Of a stretch of DNA of 64,000 nucleotides, positions 7,352 through 15,032 are shown one piece after another (the first letter of the stretch is position 1; each line of letters opens with the position of its first letter). Made by a program: the position numbers and the translations under genes. The DNA lies in NCBI GenBank assembly GCA_019751875.1, contig JAIEMV010000002.1, positions 372,001-436,000 on the forward strand. The letters are read 5' to 3'. The notes below the pieces were generated by a model that was not told where the DNA came from, searched no databases, and saw nothing but the letters and a program-made list of their open reading frames with translations. This DNA comes from Hyphomicrobium sp. (GTDB lineage: Bacteria; Pseudomonadota; Alphaproteobacteria; Rhizobiales; Hyphomicrobiaceae).

Positions 7352-8552
7352 CAGGCTGCTGAAAAACCTGCCGCCACGGGCTGACACGAGGGCGCGAACA
7401 TGATTCCGTCTCCCTGACAGGGAGGCAAGCCCATGCGCGGATCGGACGAGCGGACGGGGTCGTTGTTCAGCTTCGTGGACCTGGAGGAGCGGGTGCCGAA
7501 GCGTCACCCGCTGCGCAAGATCCGCGAGATCGTCAACGACGCGCTTGCCGCGCTCGACGGCGAGTTCTCCAAGCTCTACGCCGCCGAGGGCCGGCCGTCG
7601 ATCGCGCCAGAGAAGCTCTTGCGCGCCTCGCTCTTGCAGGCGTTCTACTCGGTTCGTTCCGAGCGGCAGCTGATGGAGCAGCTCGACTACAACCTGCTGT
7701 TCCGCTGGTTTGTCGGCCTCGGCGTGGACGAGCCGGTGTGGGTGCCGACGGTGTTCACGAAGAACCGCGACCGGCTCTTGGATGCCGATGTGGCGGCGAA
7801 GTTCATGTCGGCCGTGCTCGCCCACCGCGAGGTGAAGCCGCTCCTGTCGAACGACCACTTCTCCGTCGATGGCACGCTGGTCGAGGCGTGGGCGAGCTTG
7901 AAGAGCTTCCGCGCCAAGGACGGCAGCGACGAGCCGCCGGGTCCGGGACGCAACGGCGATCGCGATTTCCACGGCGAGAAGCGCAAGAACGACACGCACG
8001 CATCGACGACCGATCCCGACGCCAAGCTCTATCGCAAGAGCTCAAACACGGCCGCGAAGCTCAGCTACATCGGCCACGCGCTGGCCGAGAACCGGCACGG
8101 TCTCATCGTCGAGGCCGACGCGACGAAAGCGACGAGCCGCGCCGAGCGCGAGGCGGCGCTGGCCATGATCGAGCGGCACGATCCGGGCTCCGAGCGGCGG
8201 CTCACATTGGCGGCCGACAAGGGCTACGACACGCGGGGCTTCGTCGCCGCGTGTCGCGAGATGTGCGTGACACCGCACGTCGCAGCGAAGGTGCGACATT
8301 CGGCCATCGACGGGCGAACGACGCGGCATCCGGCATACGCCGTGAGCCAGCGCAAGCGAAAGCTGATCGAGGAGGCGTTCGGCTGGGCGAAGACCATCGC
8401 CGGCGTCGCCAAGGTCAAGGTGCGCGGGCTCGCGCGCGTGCGCCACTGCTTCACGCTGGCGATGACCGCCTACAATCTGATCCGGATGCCGAAGCTGCTC
8501 GGATGGGCGACGGCGTAGACCCCACGGCCGCAAAAGGCGACGAGGCGGGAAC
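7352..8552 (+). mobile_element. IS5-like insertion sequence, right end missing
   Basis: The left end begins CAGGCTGCTGAAAAACC next to a CTAG target-like tetranucleotide, consistent with IS5-group elements that prefer YTAR targets. The transposase gene lies inside at 7433-8518. No inverted match to the left end is found downstream before unrelated coding sequence begins, so the right end appears lost and its boundary (given here as about 8552) is uncertain. The element disrupts the OLD-type ATPase. Confidence 0.7.
7433..8518 (+). CDS. IS5-family DDE transposase
   Basis: This 361-residue transposase starts MRGSDERTGSLFSFVDLEERVP after a GGGAGG ribosome-binding site. The N-terminal DUF772-type domain is seen in KLLRASLLQAFYSVRSERQLMEQL. 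The DDE domain follows, with the first Asp in HFSVDGTLVEAW, the second in LAADKGYDT, and the Glu in RKLIEEAFGWAKT. The frame looks full length and the catalytic triad is complete, so the enzyme could be active in trans even though the element seems to have lost its right end. Confidence 0.92.
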   Translation: MRGSDERTGSLFSFVDLEERVPKRHPLRKIREIVNDALAALDGEFSKLYAAEGRPSIAPEKLLRASLLQAFYSVRSERQLMEQLDYNLLFRWFVGLGVDEPVWVPTVFTKNRDRLLDADVAAKFMSAVLAHREVKPLLSNDHFSVDGTLVEAWASLKSFRAKDGSDEPPGPGRNGDRDFHGEKRKNDTHASTTDPDAKLYRKSSNTAAKLSYIGHALAENRHGLIVEADATKATSRAEREAALAMIERHDPGSERRLTLAADKGYDTRGFVAACREMCVTPHVAAKVRHSAIDGRTTRHPAYAVSQRKRKLIEEAFGWAKTIAGVAKVKVRGLARVRHCFTLAMTAYNLIRMPKLLGWATA

Positions 8553-8600
8553 AACCCTTCGGTTCTCGAGACGCTCAATGCTATCGAGGCCGCAGAAGCC

Positions 8601-9563
8601 TTGCCGGATGAGGCCAGCGGCCGGACAGCGACACGGTCGATGGCGGCGGCCGCGGCGCAGATTCCAACCTCCGACCAGGTCAAGACACTGCCTTACGAGC
8701 AGTTCATAGCCGGCCGCCGTCTGCGCTCAGACGCTTCAGTGCTATCCCGAAGTAGCTTTGGGGCAAGCGATCTCTCCCACGTCCGCGGCTTTCTGAACCG
8801 CGTGCTCGCGATCGGAAGCGCGCACGCGGCATCTGCGCCCGAAACTGACCTGCGGGACGCCTTCGACATGGGGGACGAAGCCGGCGCCGAAGACTCGGCC
8901 CTCGAGGAAGGTTTCGACGGCGGGGACGACCCTCTCATGGATGCCGTAGCCCAAAAAGCGCGGGTCTCCGCACGCCGCCGGGCAAGCCGACAGCACCTTG
9001 TCGATGCGGTTGCCGATTTGCATCCTCTTGTGCGGGAGACTGCGACCCGCGGCCTCCGCGCGGTCGATCTCCTGCGATTGAGAGCCATGATCATCGTGCT
9101 CACCGCAGCCGGTGCAGACGGCAGCTCCACTCCCTCCACGTTCCAGGTCCTTCCGCCAACCGGCGATACGGACGCCGCATGGCCCCGCCTCATCGCCAAG
9201 GCGCTGAACGCATATTTCGGCGGCAAGGCGCCGCCGATCGCCACGCTAGCAATCGAAAGCCATTTCGACCTCGTCCCCGACGATATTCTCGAGTGTTGGG
9301 GGACCTGCCTCTGGGCTGCCAACGTCATAGTCGTGGCGGCCGAAAAATTCGGCGAAGCCGAGTTCTTGCGGAATATATTCGCGAGCTTGCGCAGGTCTAT
9401 CTATACCTTCACCGGCCTTATCGCCACGGAGAAGATGTCCGTCGCAGCCGCGACAACCATGGCCGCAATGAACGCCCGCTTCGCCCAGAGGCTCGGCTTG
9501 GACCCCGCCAAGATCGACGCAGCTCATGCTGCCGTTCTGAAAACTCTCGAAAAGTCATCTTGA
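8601..9563 (+). CDS. Unidentified protein, probably a C-terminal fragment
   Basis: This is a 320-residue frame with good codon usage; it opens at a TTG but the frame stays open upstream into the IS remnant. It is largely alpha-helical, with an acidic linker near residues 90-110 and a C-terminal half that looks globular and hydrophobic (VDLLRLRAMIIVL, WGTCLWAANVIVVAA). It has no signal peptide or recognised motif. It follows a decapitated IS, so it may be the tail of a longer gene from the same operon as the broken ATPase, or of an unrelated gene brought next to it by deletion. I do not recognise the family. Confidence 0.5.
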   Translation: MPDEASGRTATRSMAAAAAQIPTSDQVKTLPYEQFIAGRRLRSDASVLSRSSFGASDLSHVRGFLNRVLAIGSAHAASAPETDLRDAFDMGDEAGAEDSALEEGFDGGDDPLMDAVAQKARVSARRRASRQHLVDAVADLHPLVRETATRGLRAVDLLRLRAMIIVLTAAGADGSSTPSTFQVLPPTGDTDAAWPRLIAKALNAYFGGKAPPIATLAIESHFDLVPDDILECWGTCLWAANVIVVAAEKFGEAEFLRNIFASLRRSIYTFTGLIATEKMSVAAATTMAAMNARFAQRLGLDPAKIDAAHAAVLKTLEKSS

Positions 9564-9673
9564 CGACCAGCTCCTGTGCAGCGCCGCTTGCGGCCTATCG
9601 CGCCGTGCGGTCGCCAGAGCTAGGACAATCACCGAGCCGATACCTCTGCCGGCTCGCTTACTCCGGTTTATGA

Positions 9674-9708
9674 GAAGGCCCCGAGAGCGAACTCTCGGGG
9701 CCTTCTTT
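9674..9708 (+). terminator. Rho-independent terminator
   Basis: A perfect 14-bp stem (GAAGGCCCCGAGAG paired with CTCTCGGGGCCTTC) around a CGAA loop is followed by TTT. It lies 110 bp after the unidentified frame ending at 9563 and would terminate rightward transcription from the island before the IS1595 remnant. Confidence 0.8.
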
Positions 9709-9758
9709 GTCAGTTGCCGAAGATGACTGACTCGATTGCACTGGGCTCGACCTGGAAG

Positions 9759-10100
9759 ATCACCAAGGTGCTCGACACGGTGCTCGCCAAGGACGCGGCG
9801 CTGGTATCTGACGGCGAGAAGGCCTACCGCGCATTCGCCAACGCCACCGACCGCCTCCACATCGCCCTCATCGCCACGGCCGGCGAGCGGACCTGGGGCA
9901 CCTACCACATTCAGAATGTCAACTCCTACACGAGCGCCCTCAAGGGCTGGATGGCGCGCTTCAAGGGCGTCGCAACGGAATACCTGCCGAGCTACCTCGG
10001 CTGGCACCGCAAGCTCGAGCGTGAGGGCGAGGCGTTCACGCGAATGAGCTGCGTTGCCGCCGCACTGGCATAGGGTTCAACAAGAGCATCAAACACAGCC
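9759..10100 (+). mobile_element. IS1595-family remnant: 3' part of transposase plus right end
   Basis: These 342 bp appear identical, base for base, to 45960-46301, the 3' third of the complete IS1595 element elsewhere in the window. They cover the last 105 codons of the transposase (from ITKVLDTVLAKD) and the right terminal inverted repeat. The 5' part, with the zinc ribbon and first catalytic Asp, is absent, so it cannot encode a working enzyme. The right terminus at 10100 abuts, and partly encodes, the 3' end of cobS. Confidence 0.9.
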
Positions 10101-10820
10101 TAGAAGAACGATCGCGCCAAGCAGGATGGTTTCGCTGACTTCCACGCTGGCCCCGAGACAATCGCCGGTAATTCCTCCCAGACGCCTACGCCAATAGAGC
10201 CCGATTGCGGGCACCACAACGAGGGCGGCAAGCAACGTGGGGGCGAAAGCGAAGCTCATGAGTGAGAGCGCAAGTCCCCATAGGCCCGCGCTGTATGACC
10301 TTCGAGATTGGCCAAACTCGCGTGCTAGTCCTTCCCTCAACGATGGTAACATGGCGTTCCAAACGAGCGTACCCCATCGTGCCCAAGCCGGAATGAGGAC
10401 CAGCCCCCACAACCACTCGCTCGCTGGCAGATGCGCCAAGAAGACCAGCTTGGCCATCAATTGAAGGACGATTGCAACCACGGCGAAGCTGCCCGTGTGA
10501 GGATCCTTGAGTACCTCAAAAAAGCGATCAGGATTGCCGTGCGCCGCGCCCAAAGCATCCGCGACGTCGCCCAACCCATCCAGATGCAATGCGCCTGTCA
10601 CCCAGGTCCACCCGATCAGCGCCACCACGGCGGCCATCCATGGGCCGCTCGGCAGGCTAATCCACACGAGACCAGCCAAGATCACACCAATGACCAAGCC
10701 CACGAGCGGAAAAAAATAAGAGACGCGGCTGAACTCCTGCGGTTCGTATCCATCAACCGCTGGCATCCAGAGCCGCGTCAGGAATTGAAAAGCCAGAACC
10801 AGTCTGCGCAGCTGCTTCAT
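10089..10820 (-). CDS. cobS: Adenosylcobinamide-GDP ribazoletransferase (cobalamin synthase)
   Basis: This 243-residue integral membrane enzyme joins adenosylcobinamide-GDP with alpha-ribazole to make adenosylcobalamin (CobS in enteric naming, CobV in Pseudomonas). The family motif LDGLGDVADALGA lies near residue 80 and GGITGDCLGA near 215, with several hydrophobic helices. The ATG overlaps the cobC end by 4 nt. The last three codons and the stop lie inside the terminal repeat of the IS1595 remnant, so the natural C-terminus has been replaced. All visible conserved motifs lie before the break, so activity may be kept. Confidence 0.93.
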   Translation of the reverse strand: MKQLRRLVLAFQFLTRLWMPAVDGYEPQEFSRVSYFFPLVGLVIGVILAGLVWISLPSGPWMAAVVALIGWTWVTGALHLDGLGDVADALGAAHGNPDRFFEVLKDPHTGSFAVVAIVLQLMAKLVFLAHLPASEWLWGLVLIPAWARWGTLVWNAMLPSLREGLAREFGQSRRSYSAGLWGLALSLMSFAFAPTLLAALVVVPAIGLYWRRRLGGITGDCLGASVEVSETILLGAIVLLGCV

Positions 10821-11413
10821 GGCTGAACGATCTCGACCAGTTCGCCCCAGAAAGTGCCATCGTCCATGCGGCCCACTTCGAGCTGTACCCGTGTTCCGTA
10901 GCTCACGCGGATGGCCCAGAGCGACCGCAGGGGAACTCCGAGGATCGCCGAGAGCGCCATCCGGATAGGACCGGCATGAGTAACGACGAGGGCTGGCTTA
11001 TCGGCAGCGCGCACATAACAATCGCCGAGAGCGGCGTGTACGCGCTTTTCAAAGACGGACCAGCATTCTCCTCCGGGCGGTGTCTGACGCTGCGGATCGT
11101 CATAGTAGGAGGCAAGGCGGGAGCGACTGGTTGGATCTGCTTCTAGATCCTCTCGGTGCCTGCCGTCCCACTGACCGAAGCCGATTTCGGCCCAATTGGG
11201 ATCTATAACAAGCTCGCACGCTCGCTCCCGCGCTAATGTTTCGGCTGGCTCTCGGGCACGGCGCAGCGGTGAGGCAATGACGACAGGCCAACAGCCGCAG
11301 GACATCTGCTTTTGCATTTGCCTCACGCCGGTTTCGCTCAAGGGAAAGTCCGTCGCGCCGTCGAGATAGCCGGATCTGCCCGTATCGCCGTGACGTAAAA
11401 GATCGAGCCTCAT
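10817..11413 (-). CDS. cobC: Histidine phosphatase, alpha-ribazole phosphatase-like
   Basis: This 198-residue phosphatase of the histidine phosphatase (phosphoglycerate mutase-like) superfamily is expected to dephosphorylate alpha-ribazole-5'-phosphate (or adenosylcobalamin-5'-phosphate) in the nucleotide-loop branch. The catalytic motif LLRHGDTG is at residues 5-12, with SPLRRARE and the second histidine in VVTHAGPIRMA. The ATG at 11413 is chosen because the RHG motif follows at once and it forms a 4-nt overlap with cobT. The name follows the Salmonella usage; in Pseudomonas naming cobC is the decarboxylase. Confidence 0.88.
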   Translation of the reverse strand: MRLDLLRHGDTGRSGYLDGATDFPLSETGVRQMQKQMSCGCWPVVIASPLRRAREPAETLARERACELVIDPNWAEIGFGQWDGRHREDLEADPTSRSRLASYYDDPQRQTPPGGECWSVFEKRVHAALGDCYVRAADKPALVVTHAGPIRMALSAILGVPLRSLWAIRVSYGTRVQLEVGRMDDGTFWGELVEIVQP

Positions 11414-12492
11414 GACGCAGAGCGATCCGGCACGGCGGCCTCTGCAAAGGTCGCCATGCCATTGTGGAGTGCACATGCTAGGCGCACGATAGGAAGTGCC
11501 AACGCAGCACCCGAGCCTTCGCCAAGCCTCAAGTCCAGATCGAGCAGCGGACGTGCGTCGAGTTCGGCGAGGACAACGTGATGACCCTGCTCCGCTGAGC
11601 GATGCGAAAAAATGAGGTAGGGGCGGCACGAGGCGTTGAGGCGCGCCGCAGCGAGTGCCGCAACCGACACGATGAAACCATCGATAAGCACAGGCAGGCC
11701 TGCTTGCGCCGCCGACAGGATCGCCCCTGTCAACGCTGCGATTTCGAGACCACCGACAGTCAGAAGGACGTTCTCTGCGGCTACGTCGGGTTCGCGCAAT
11801 CGATGACGCGCTAGCGCGGCCTCAATGATATGCACTTTGTGCGCACGTCCCGCCGAATCCAGGCCCGTTCCATTTCCCGCAATCGAGGCGGCAGGGACGC
11901 CGATGAGTGCGGCGGCGATCGCGGCGGAGGATGTCGTGTTGCCGATGCCCATTTCACCCAGGATCAAGAGGTCCGGCTTGTCCGTCAAGGCGCGCTGTAC
12001 TGCGCGACGTCCAGTTTCAAACGTGTAAACGAGATCGCCTGGATCGAGCGCGGCATGCTGACTGAAATCTCTGCTGCCGTTGCGCGGCTTGTCAGTCAAG
12101 ACTCCGTGCATGGGGGTTTGCGCGCGCGATCCCGCGTCGACCACCTCCAGGCGGGCCCCCGCTTCACGGGCGAGGATGGAGATTGCCGCGCCGCCGGCTG
12201 CGAAGTTCGCCAGCATGGCAACCGTGACGTCTTGCGGATAGGCAGAGACACCTTGCGCCGCGATCCCGTGATCACCCGCAAAGACGATGATCGGGACGCG
12301 GGAGGCACGCGGCTGGTCCGTGAATTGCAAACCAGCGAGGTCGATGGCGAGAGTTTCAAGGCGTCCCAATGCTCCAGCCGGCTTTGTGAGCTGGCTCTGC
12401 CTCTCTAAAGCCGCCTCACGATGGCTGATCGAGGGCACCGGGCAACTGACATTGACCCACTCTGGCAGCAGTTTGTCACGAGAGTCAGGCAT
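11410..12492 (-). CDS. cobT: Nicotinate-nucleotide--dimethylbenzimidazole phosphoribosyltransferase
   Basis: This 360-residue enzyme activates dimethylbenzimidazole to alpha-ribazole phosphate (CobT in enteric naming, CobU in Pseudomonas). Family landmarks are the N-terminal LTKPAGALGRLE, IIVFAGDHGIAAQGVSAYP, GEMGIGNTTSSAA, and the C-terminal RLGEGSGAALALP that carries the catalytic Glu. Length matches the family. The gene is 6 bp after cobF and overlaps cobC, so it belongs to the cbiM-cobF-cobT-cobC-cobS operon under the riboswitch at 14034-14225. The bluB gene that makes its base substrate is at 29421-30044. Confidence 0.95.
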   Translation of the reverse strand: MPDSRDKLLPEWVNVSCPVPSISHREAALERQSQLTKPAGALGRLETLAIDLAGLQFTDQPRASRVPIIVFAGDHGIAAQGVSAYPQDVTVAMLANFAAGGAAISILAREAGARLEVVDAGSRAQTPMHGVLTDKPRNGSRDFSQHAALDPGDLVYTFETGRRAVQRALTDKPDLLILGEMGIGNTTSSAAIAAALIGVPAASIAGNGTGLDSAGRAHKVHIIEAALARHRLREPDVAAENVLLTVGGLEIAALTGAILSAAQAGLPVLIDGFIVSVAALAAARLNASCRPYLIFSHRSAEQGHHVVLAELDARPLLDLDLRLGEGSGAALALPIVRLACALHNGMATFAEAAVPDRSAS

Positions 12493-12498
12493 GCTTGC

Positions 12499-13251
12499 TC
12501 ACGGTGTTTGACGTTTCAAAATATAGGTATCCATGATCCAGCCGTGCCGCGCGCGGGCCTCTCTGCGCGTTGCAACTATTCGGGGCCCGGCCTCGGCAAG
12601 CGGACCCGAAACAAGGACCTCGTAGTCCATGCCGAGGTAGGCACCCCACCAGATCTGCAGGTTCTCCGGGGCCAGCGTCTCGAATGCCGTACCGCCATCG
12701 AGCATGACGGCCACAGTCTCAGCATCTTGAGGCCAACCGTTGTCGCGCAACTTACGCCCCGTTGTGACGAGGAATGGTTGACCAATATCGTTAAGCGGTA
12801 TGGCGTGAGCCGCGCACAGCGCCTGTAAGGCGGTAATTCCAGGAATGACCTCGATCGCGGGCTTTGGTACCAGCCGGCGGGCAATCCTTAGACTGCTATC
12901 GAAGAGGGATGGATCGCCCCAGATGAGAAAGACGGCACGTCCTTCGGCCCCAAGATGGACCGCGATCTGCTGTGACCACGCACAGGCGACGTCATCGTGC
13001 CACTCGTCGACAGCTGCCGCGTAGTCTTCACGCAGGCCATCACGCACCGGCAGGTCGAAATCCACGATGCGCGTAGCCGTATTGGTGAGCAGCCTTGCGC
13101 AGATTTCCCTGCGAAGATTGGCGAGGTCAGACTTCTCATCGCCCTTGAGCGGGATGAGAATGAGGTCAGCAGCATTGAGTGCGCGCACGGCAGCGAGCGT
13201 CATGTGCTCTGGTTTGCCGCTTCCGATTCCAACGAGAGAGAGCGTGATCAT
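12499..13251 (-). CDS. cobF: Precorrin-6A synthase (deacetylating)
   Basis: This 250-residue SAM-dependent methyltransferase adds the C-1 methyl to precorrin-5 with loss of acetate, a step specific to the aerobic pathway. The tetrapyrrole methylase fold is visible in LSLVGIGSGKPEHMT at the N-terminus, the FLIWGDPSLFDS loop and EVIPGITALQAL. Its length is typical. It lies 49 bp after cbiM and 6 bp before cobT in the same operon. Together with cobG it marks the oxygen-dependent route. Confidence 0.93.
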   Translation of the reverse strand: MITLSLVGIGSGKPEHMTLAAVRALNAADLILIPLKGDEKSDLANLRREICARLLTNTATRIVDFDLPVRDGLREDYAAAVDEWHDDVACAWSQQIAVHLGAEGRAVFLIWGDPSLFDSSLRIARRLVPKPAIEVIPGITALQALCAAHAIPLNDIGQPFLVTTGRKLRDNGWPQDAETVAVMLDGGTAFETLAPENLQIWWGAYLGMDYEVLVSGPLAEAGPRIVATRREARARHGWIMDTYILKRQTP

Positions 13252-13300
13252 CTTGATTGGGCCGCGGCGGCCGTGTAAGGCCGCCGCGTCTCGCTCTACA

Positions 13301-13978
13301 TTAAGCTGGCTTATGCAGACGTGGTGTCACCACGCCGCTGTCCGAAAGTCCATGTAGCGCCTTGGCGATCGCAAGCACGGCGAGATCGGCCAGTGGCTCC
13401 ACCAAGATCACCAGCATGTATGCACCGCCGAATGTGGCGATAGCAGACAGGTTCTCGGCTTCAAAGCCCGCGCCATACAGCGCCCAGAATGCCACCCAGG
13501 CTACGATACCTGCCTGATAGGCGGTCGAAAGCGCCAGCGCTTGCGTGTACTTCAAATCCACGTAAGGCGTATGCTTTGCGATGATGCGCTCAGCAAGCGC
13601 CGCAATGCCAAACAACGGCACGAGCAGTGTCGTGACATTCATACCATACTGCGGAAGATCGGCAGGCGCGAAGAAAAGTCCCTGCACCAGAAGCCCAAAT
13701 GCCAGCCCGAGCGCGGCCGGTGCCGCGCCAAAGATCAGGAAAAGCGTTGAACCGAGAATGAAATGCACTTCTGATACGCCCACGGGGTAGTGCGGCATGA
13801 GTTCGAAGAATGAGAAGACGAGCGCTGTGGTGATAAGCGTGCGCACGACAAGCGACACGATGCCCTTTTCCCGGATCGCGTCCACAGAGAGCTTCAGCGC
13901 ATAGGCGCCTGCGGCAGCAGCTGTGGCATAGCTCAGTCCGATCTTAGCCCCATCGACGAGACCTGGTTCGATATGCAT
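13301..13978 (-). CDS. cbiM: CbiM-like cobalt ECF transporter membrane subunit
   Basis: This 225-residue polytopic membrane protein matches the CbiM substrate-capture family. It begins MHIEPGLVDGAKIGLSY at the ATG at 13978, where an N-terminal metal-ligating Met-His is expected, and has LMPHYPVGVSEVHFILG in the middle. It is the first gene after a cobalamin riboswitch, as expected for cobalt uptake. No cbiN, cbiQ or cbiO lies next to it, so either partners are encoded elsewhere or it works alone. The longer upstream frame runs through the riboswitch and is not a likely start. Confidence 0.88.
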   Translation of the reverse strand: MHIEPGLVDGAKIGLSYATAAAAGAYALKLSVDAIREKGIVSLVVRTLITTALVFSFFELMPHYPVGVSEVHFILGSTLFLIFGAAPAALGLAFGLLVQGLFFAPADLPQYGMNVTTLLVPLFGIAALAERIIAKHTPYVDLKYTQALALSTAYQAGIVAWVAFWALYGAGFEAENLSAIATFGGAYMLVILVEPLADLAVLAIAKALHGLSDSGVVTPRLHKPA

Positions 13979-14033
13979 TTGATGTCCTCTCTTGCCGTCA
14001 CACCCGACGGCCGGTTGGTGTTTCACGTAGCAT

Positions 14034-14225
14034 GGCCGGTCTCCTGGCTCGCGGGTCCAAGCGCTGCTCCCGTCTTCCCAGACCGCAGGCGGCCCAGTGA
14101 CGCGAAATCGGAGCAACGCTCACCGCTTACAGTCGCGGGGGCGGCTGAGGCTTCGGGCGCCGCGATTTGGTCCGCCCTTCCCCATTCCCAATGATGTTCC
14201 GGCGCTTTGCGCCTAATGGAACGCC
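14034..14225 (-). promoter_or_regulatory. Cobalamin (AdoCbl) riboswitch 1
   Basis: Read on the minus strand, the region shows the aptamer hallmarks in order: a 5' stem with GGCGCAAAGCGCC, the GCCCCCGCGACTGTAAGCGG segment (14124-14143), the CACTGGG and CTGGGAAG arms, and the B12 box GAGCCAGGAGACCGGCC (14034-14050). The expression platform is the 55 bp before the cbiM start, where ACACC and GGGTGT can form a short hairpin near the GAGG ribosome-binding site. It should repress cbiM-cobF-cobT-cobC-cobS when B12 is plentiful. Confidence 0.93.
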
Positions 14226-14269
14226 ATGCCGCCCCTTTGTGGCGCGGACCGCAAGGAGGGTCAAGCGGA

Positions 14270-14291
14270 GGTAGTGTCTCAAGACACTACC
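14270..14291 (-). terminator. Palindromic hairpin between cobA and riboswitch 1
   Basis: The sequence GGTAGTGTC-TTGA-GACACTACC forms a perfect 9-bp stem just downstream of the cobA stop. No U tract follows. It could be a weak terminator separating the cobL-cobM-cobB-cobA unit from the riboswitch-controlled operon, or an operator. Confidence 0.35.
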
Positions 14292-14312
14292 CAAGCGGAG
14301 GAACGGGAGAGG

Positions 14313-15032
14313 TCACTTTTCCGCCAATGGGCCGTAGATGATTATCGCTGGGGCCCGGACGGTGTCTTTCGCCAGCCTTTCGGCCAGTTCCGCCAGTGGC
14401 GCCCGAACGATGCTTTGCGAGCTGCGACCCAGTGATTCGGCCAGAATCGCAGGCGTAGTCTCTGGCAGACCGTGATCTACGAGCCTTTCGGCAAGCTGCG
14501 GAAAGGTGCGCTTTCCCATGAAGACGGCCGTCGTTGCCTGCGCATCCGCCAAAGCACCCCAGTTCAGATGTGACGGCAATCCGCCAGATACGTCGGAGCC
14601 TGTGACAAATTGCAAGCGGCGGGATGCATGGCGCCTGGTGAGAGGAATTCCGGCCGCGGCCGCTGCTGCGTTTGCAGAAGAAACCCCGGGCACGATCTCA
14701 TAAGCGATTCCGGCTTCATTTAGCGCGATGATTTCCTCCTCCAACCTGCCGAACAATCCTGCATCGCCAGACTTGAGCCGCACTATGCGCGCGCCCGTTG
14801 CTGCATACTCGGTGAGCAGGCGGCTCACATGATCTTGCCGCGCGGAAGGCAACCCGGCCCGCTTGCCGACGCAGACCAGATTCGCTCCCCGGCGGGCGTG
14901 TTCGAGGATGGGCCCGGAGGCAAGGTCGTCGTAGAGAACAACGTCCGCCGCCTGAAGGCGGGCCGCCCCTTTGAGCGTCAGCAATTCTGGATCGCCGGGG
15001 CCTGCCGACACGAACGATACAAAGCCGCTCAT
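14313..15032 (-). CDS. cobA: Uroporphyrinogen-III C-methyltransferase
   Basis: This 239-residue SUMT methylates uroporphyrinogen III at C-2 and C-7 to give precorrin-2, the entry point to the pathway. Visible motifs are VSAGPGDPELLTLKG, VVLYDDLAS, VRLKSGDAGLFGR and EIVPGVSSA. It is a single-domain CobA with no CysG fusion. Its ATG overlaps the cobB stop by 4 nt and it is the last gene of the leftward cobL-cobM-cobB-cobA unit. Confidence 0.95.
   Translation of the reverse strand: MSGFVSFVSAGPGDPELLTLKGAARLQAADVVLYDDLASGPILEHARRGANLVCVGKRAGLPSARQDHVSRLLTEYAATGARIVRLKSGDAGLFGRLEEEIIALNEAGIAYEIVPGVSSANAAAAAAGIPLTRRHASRRLQFVTGSDVSGGLPSHLNWGALADAQATTAVFMGKRTFPQLAERLVDHGLPETTPAILAESLGRSSQSIVRAPLAELAERLAKDTVRAPAIIIYGPLAEK

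Noticed and set aside
8601-9563. Continuation of the OLD-type ATPase after the IS
   Set aside because: Its sequence has no Walker B, D-loop or TOPRIM-like motif expected for the rest of such a protein, so it is listed separately as unidentified.
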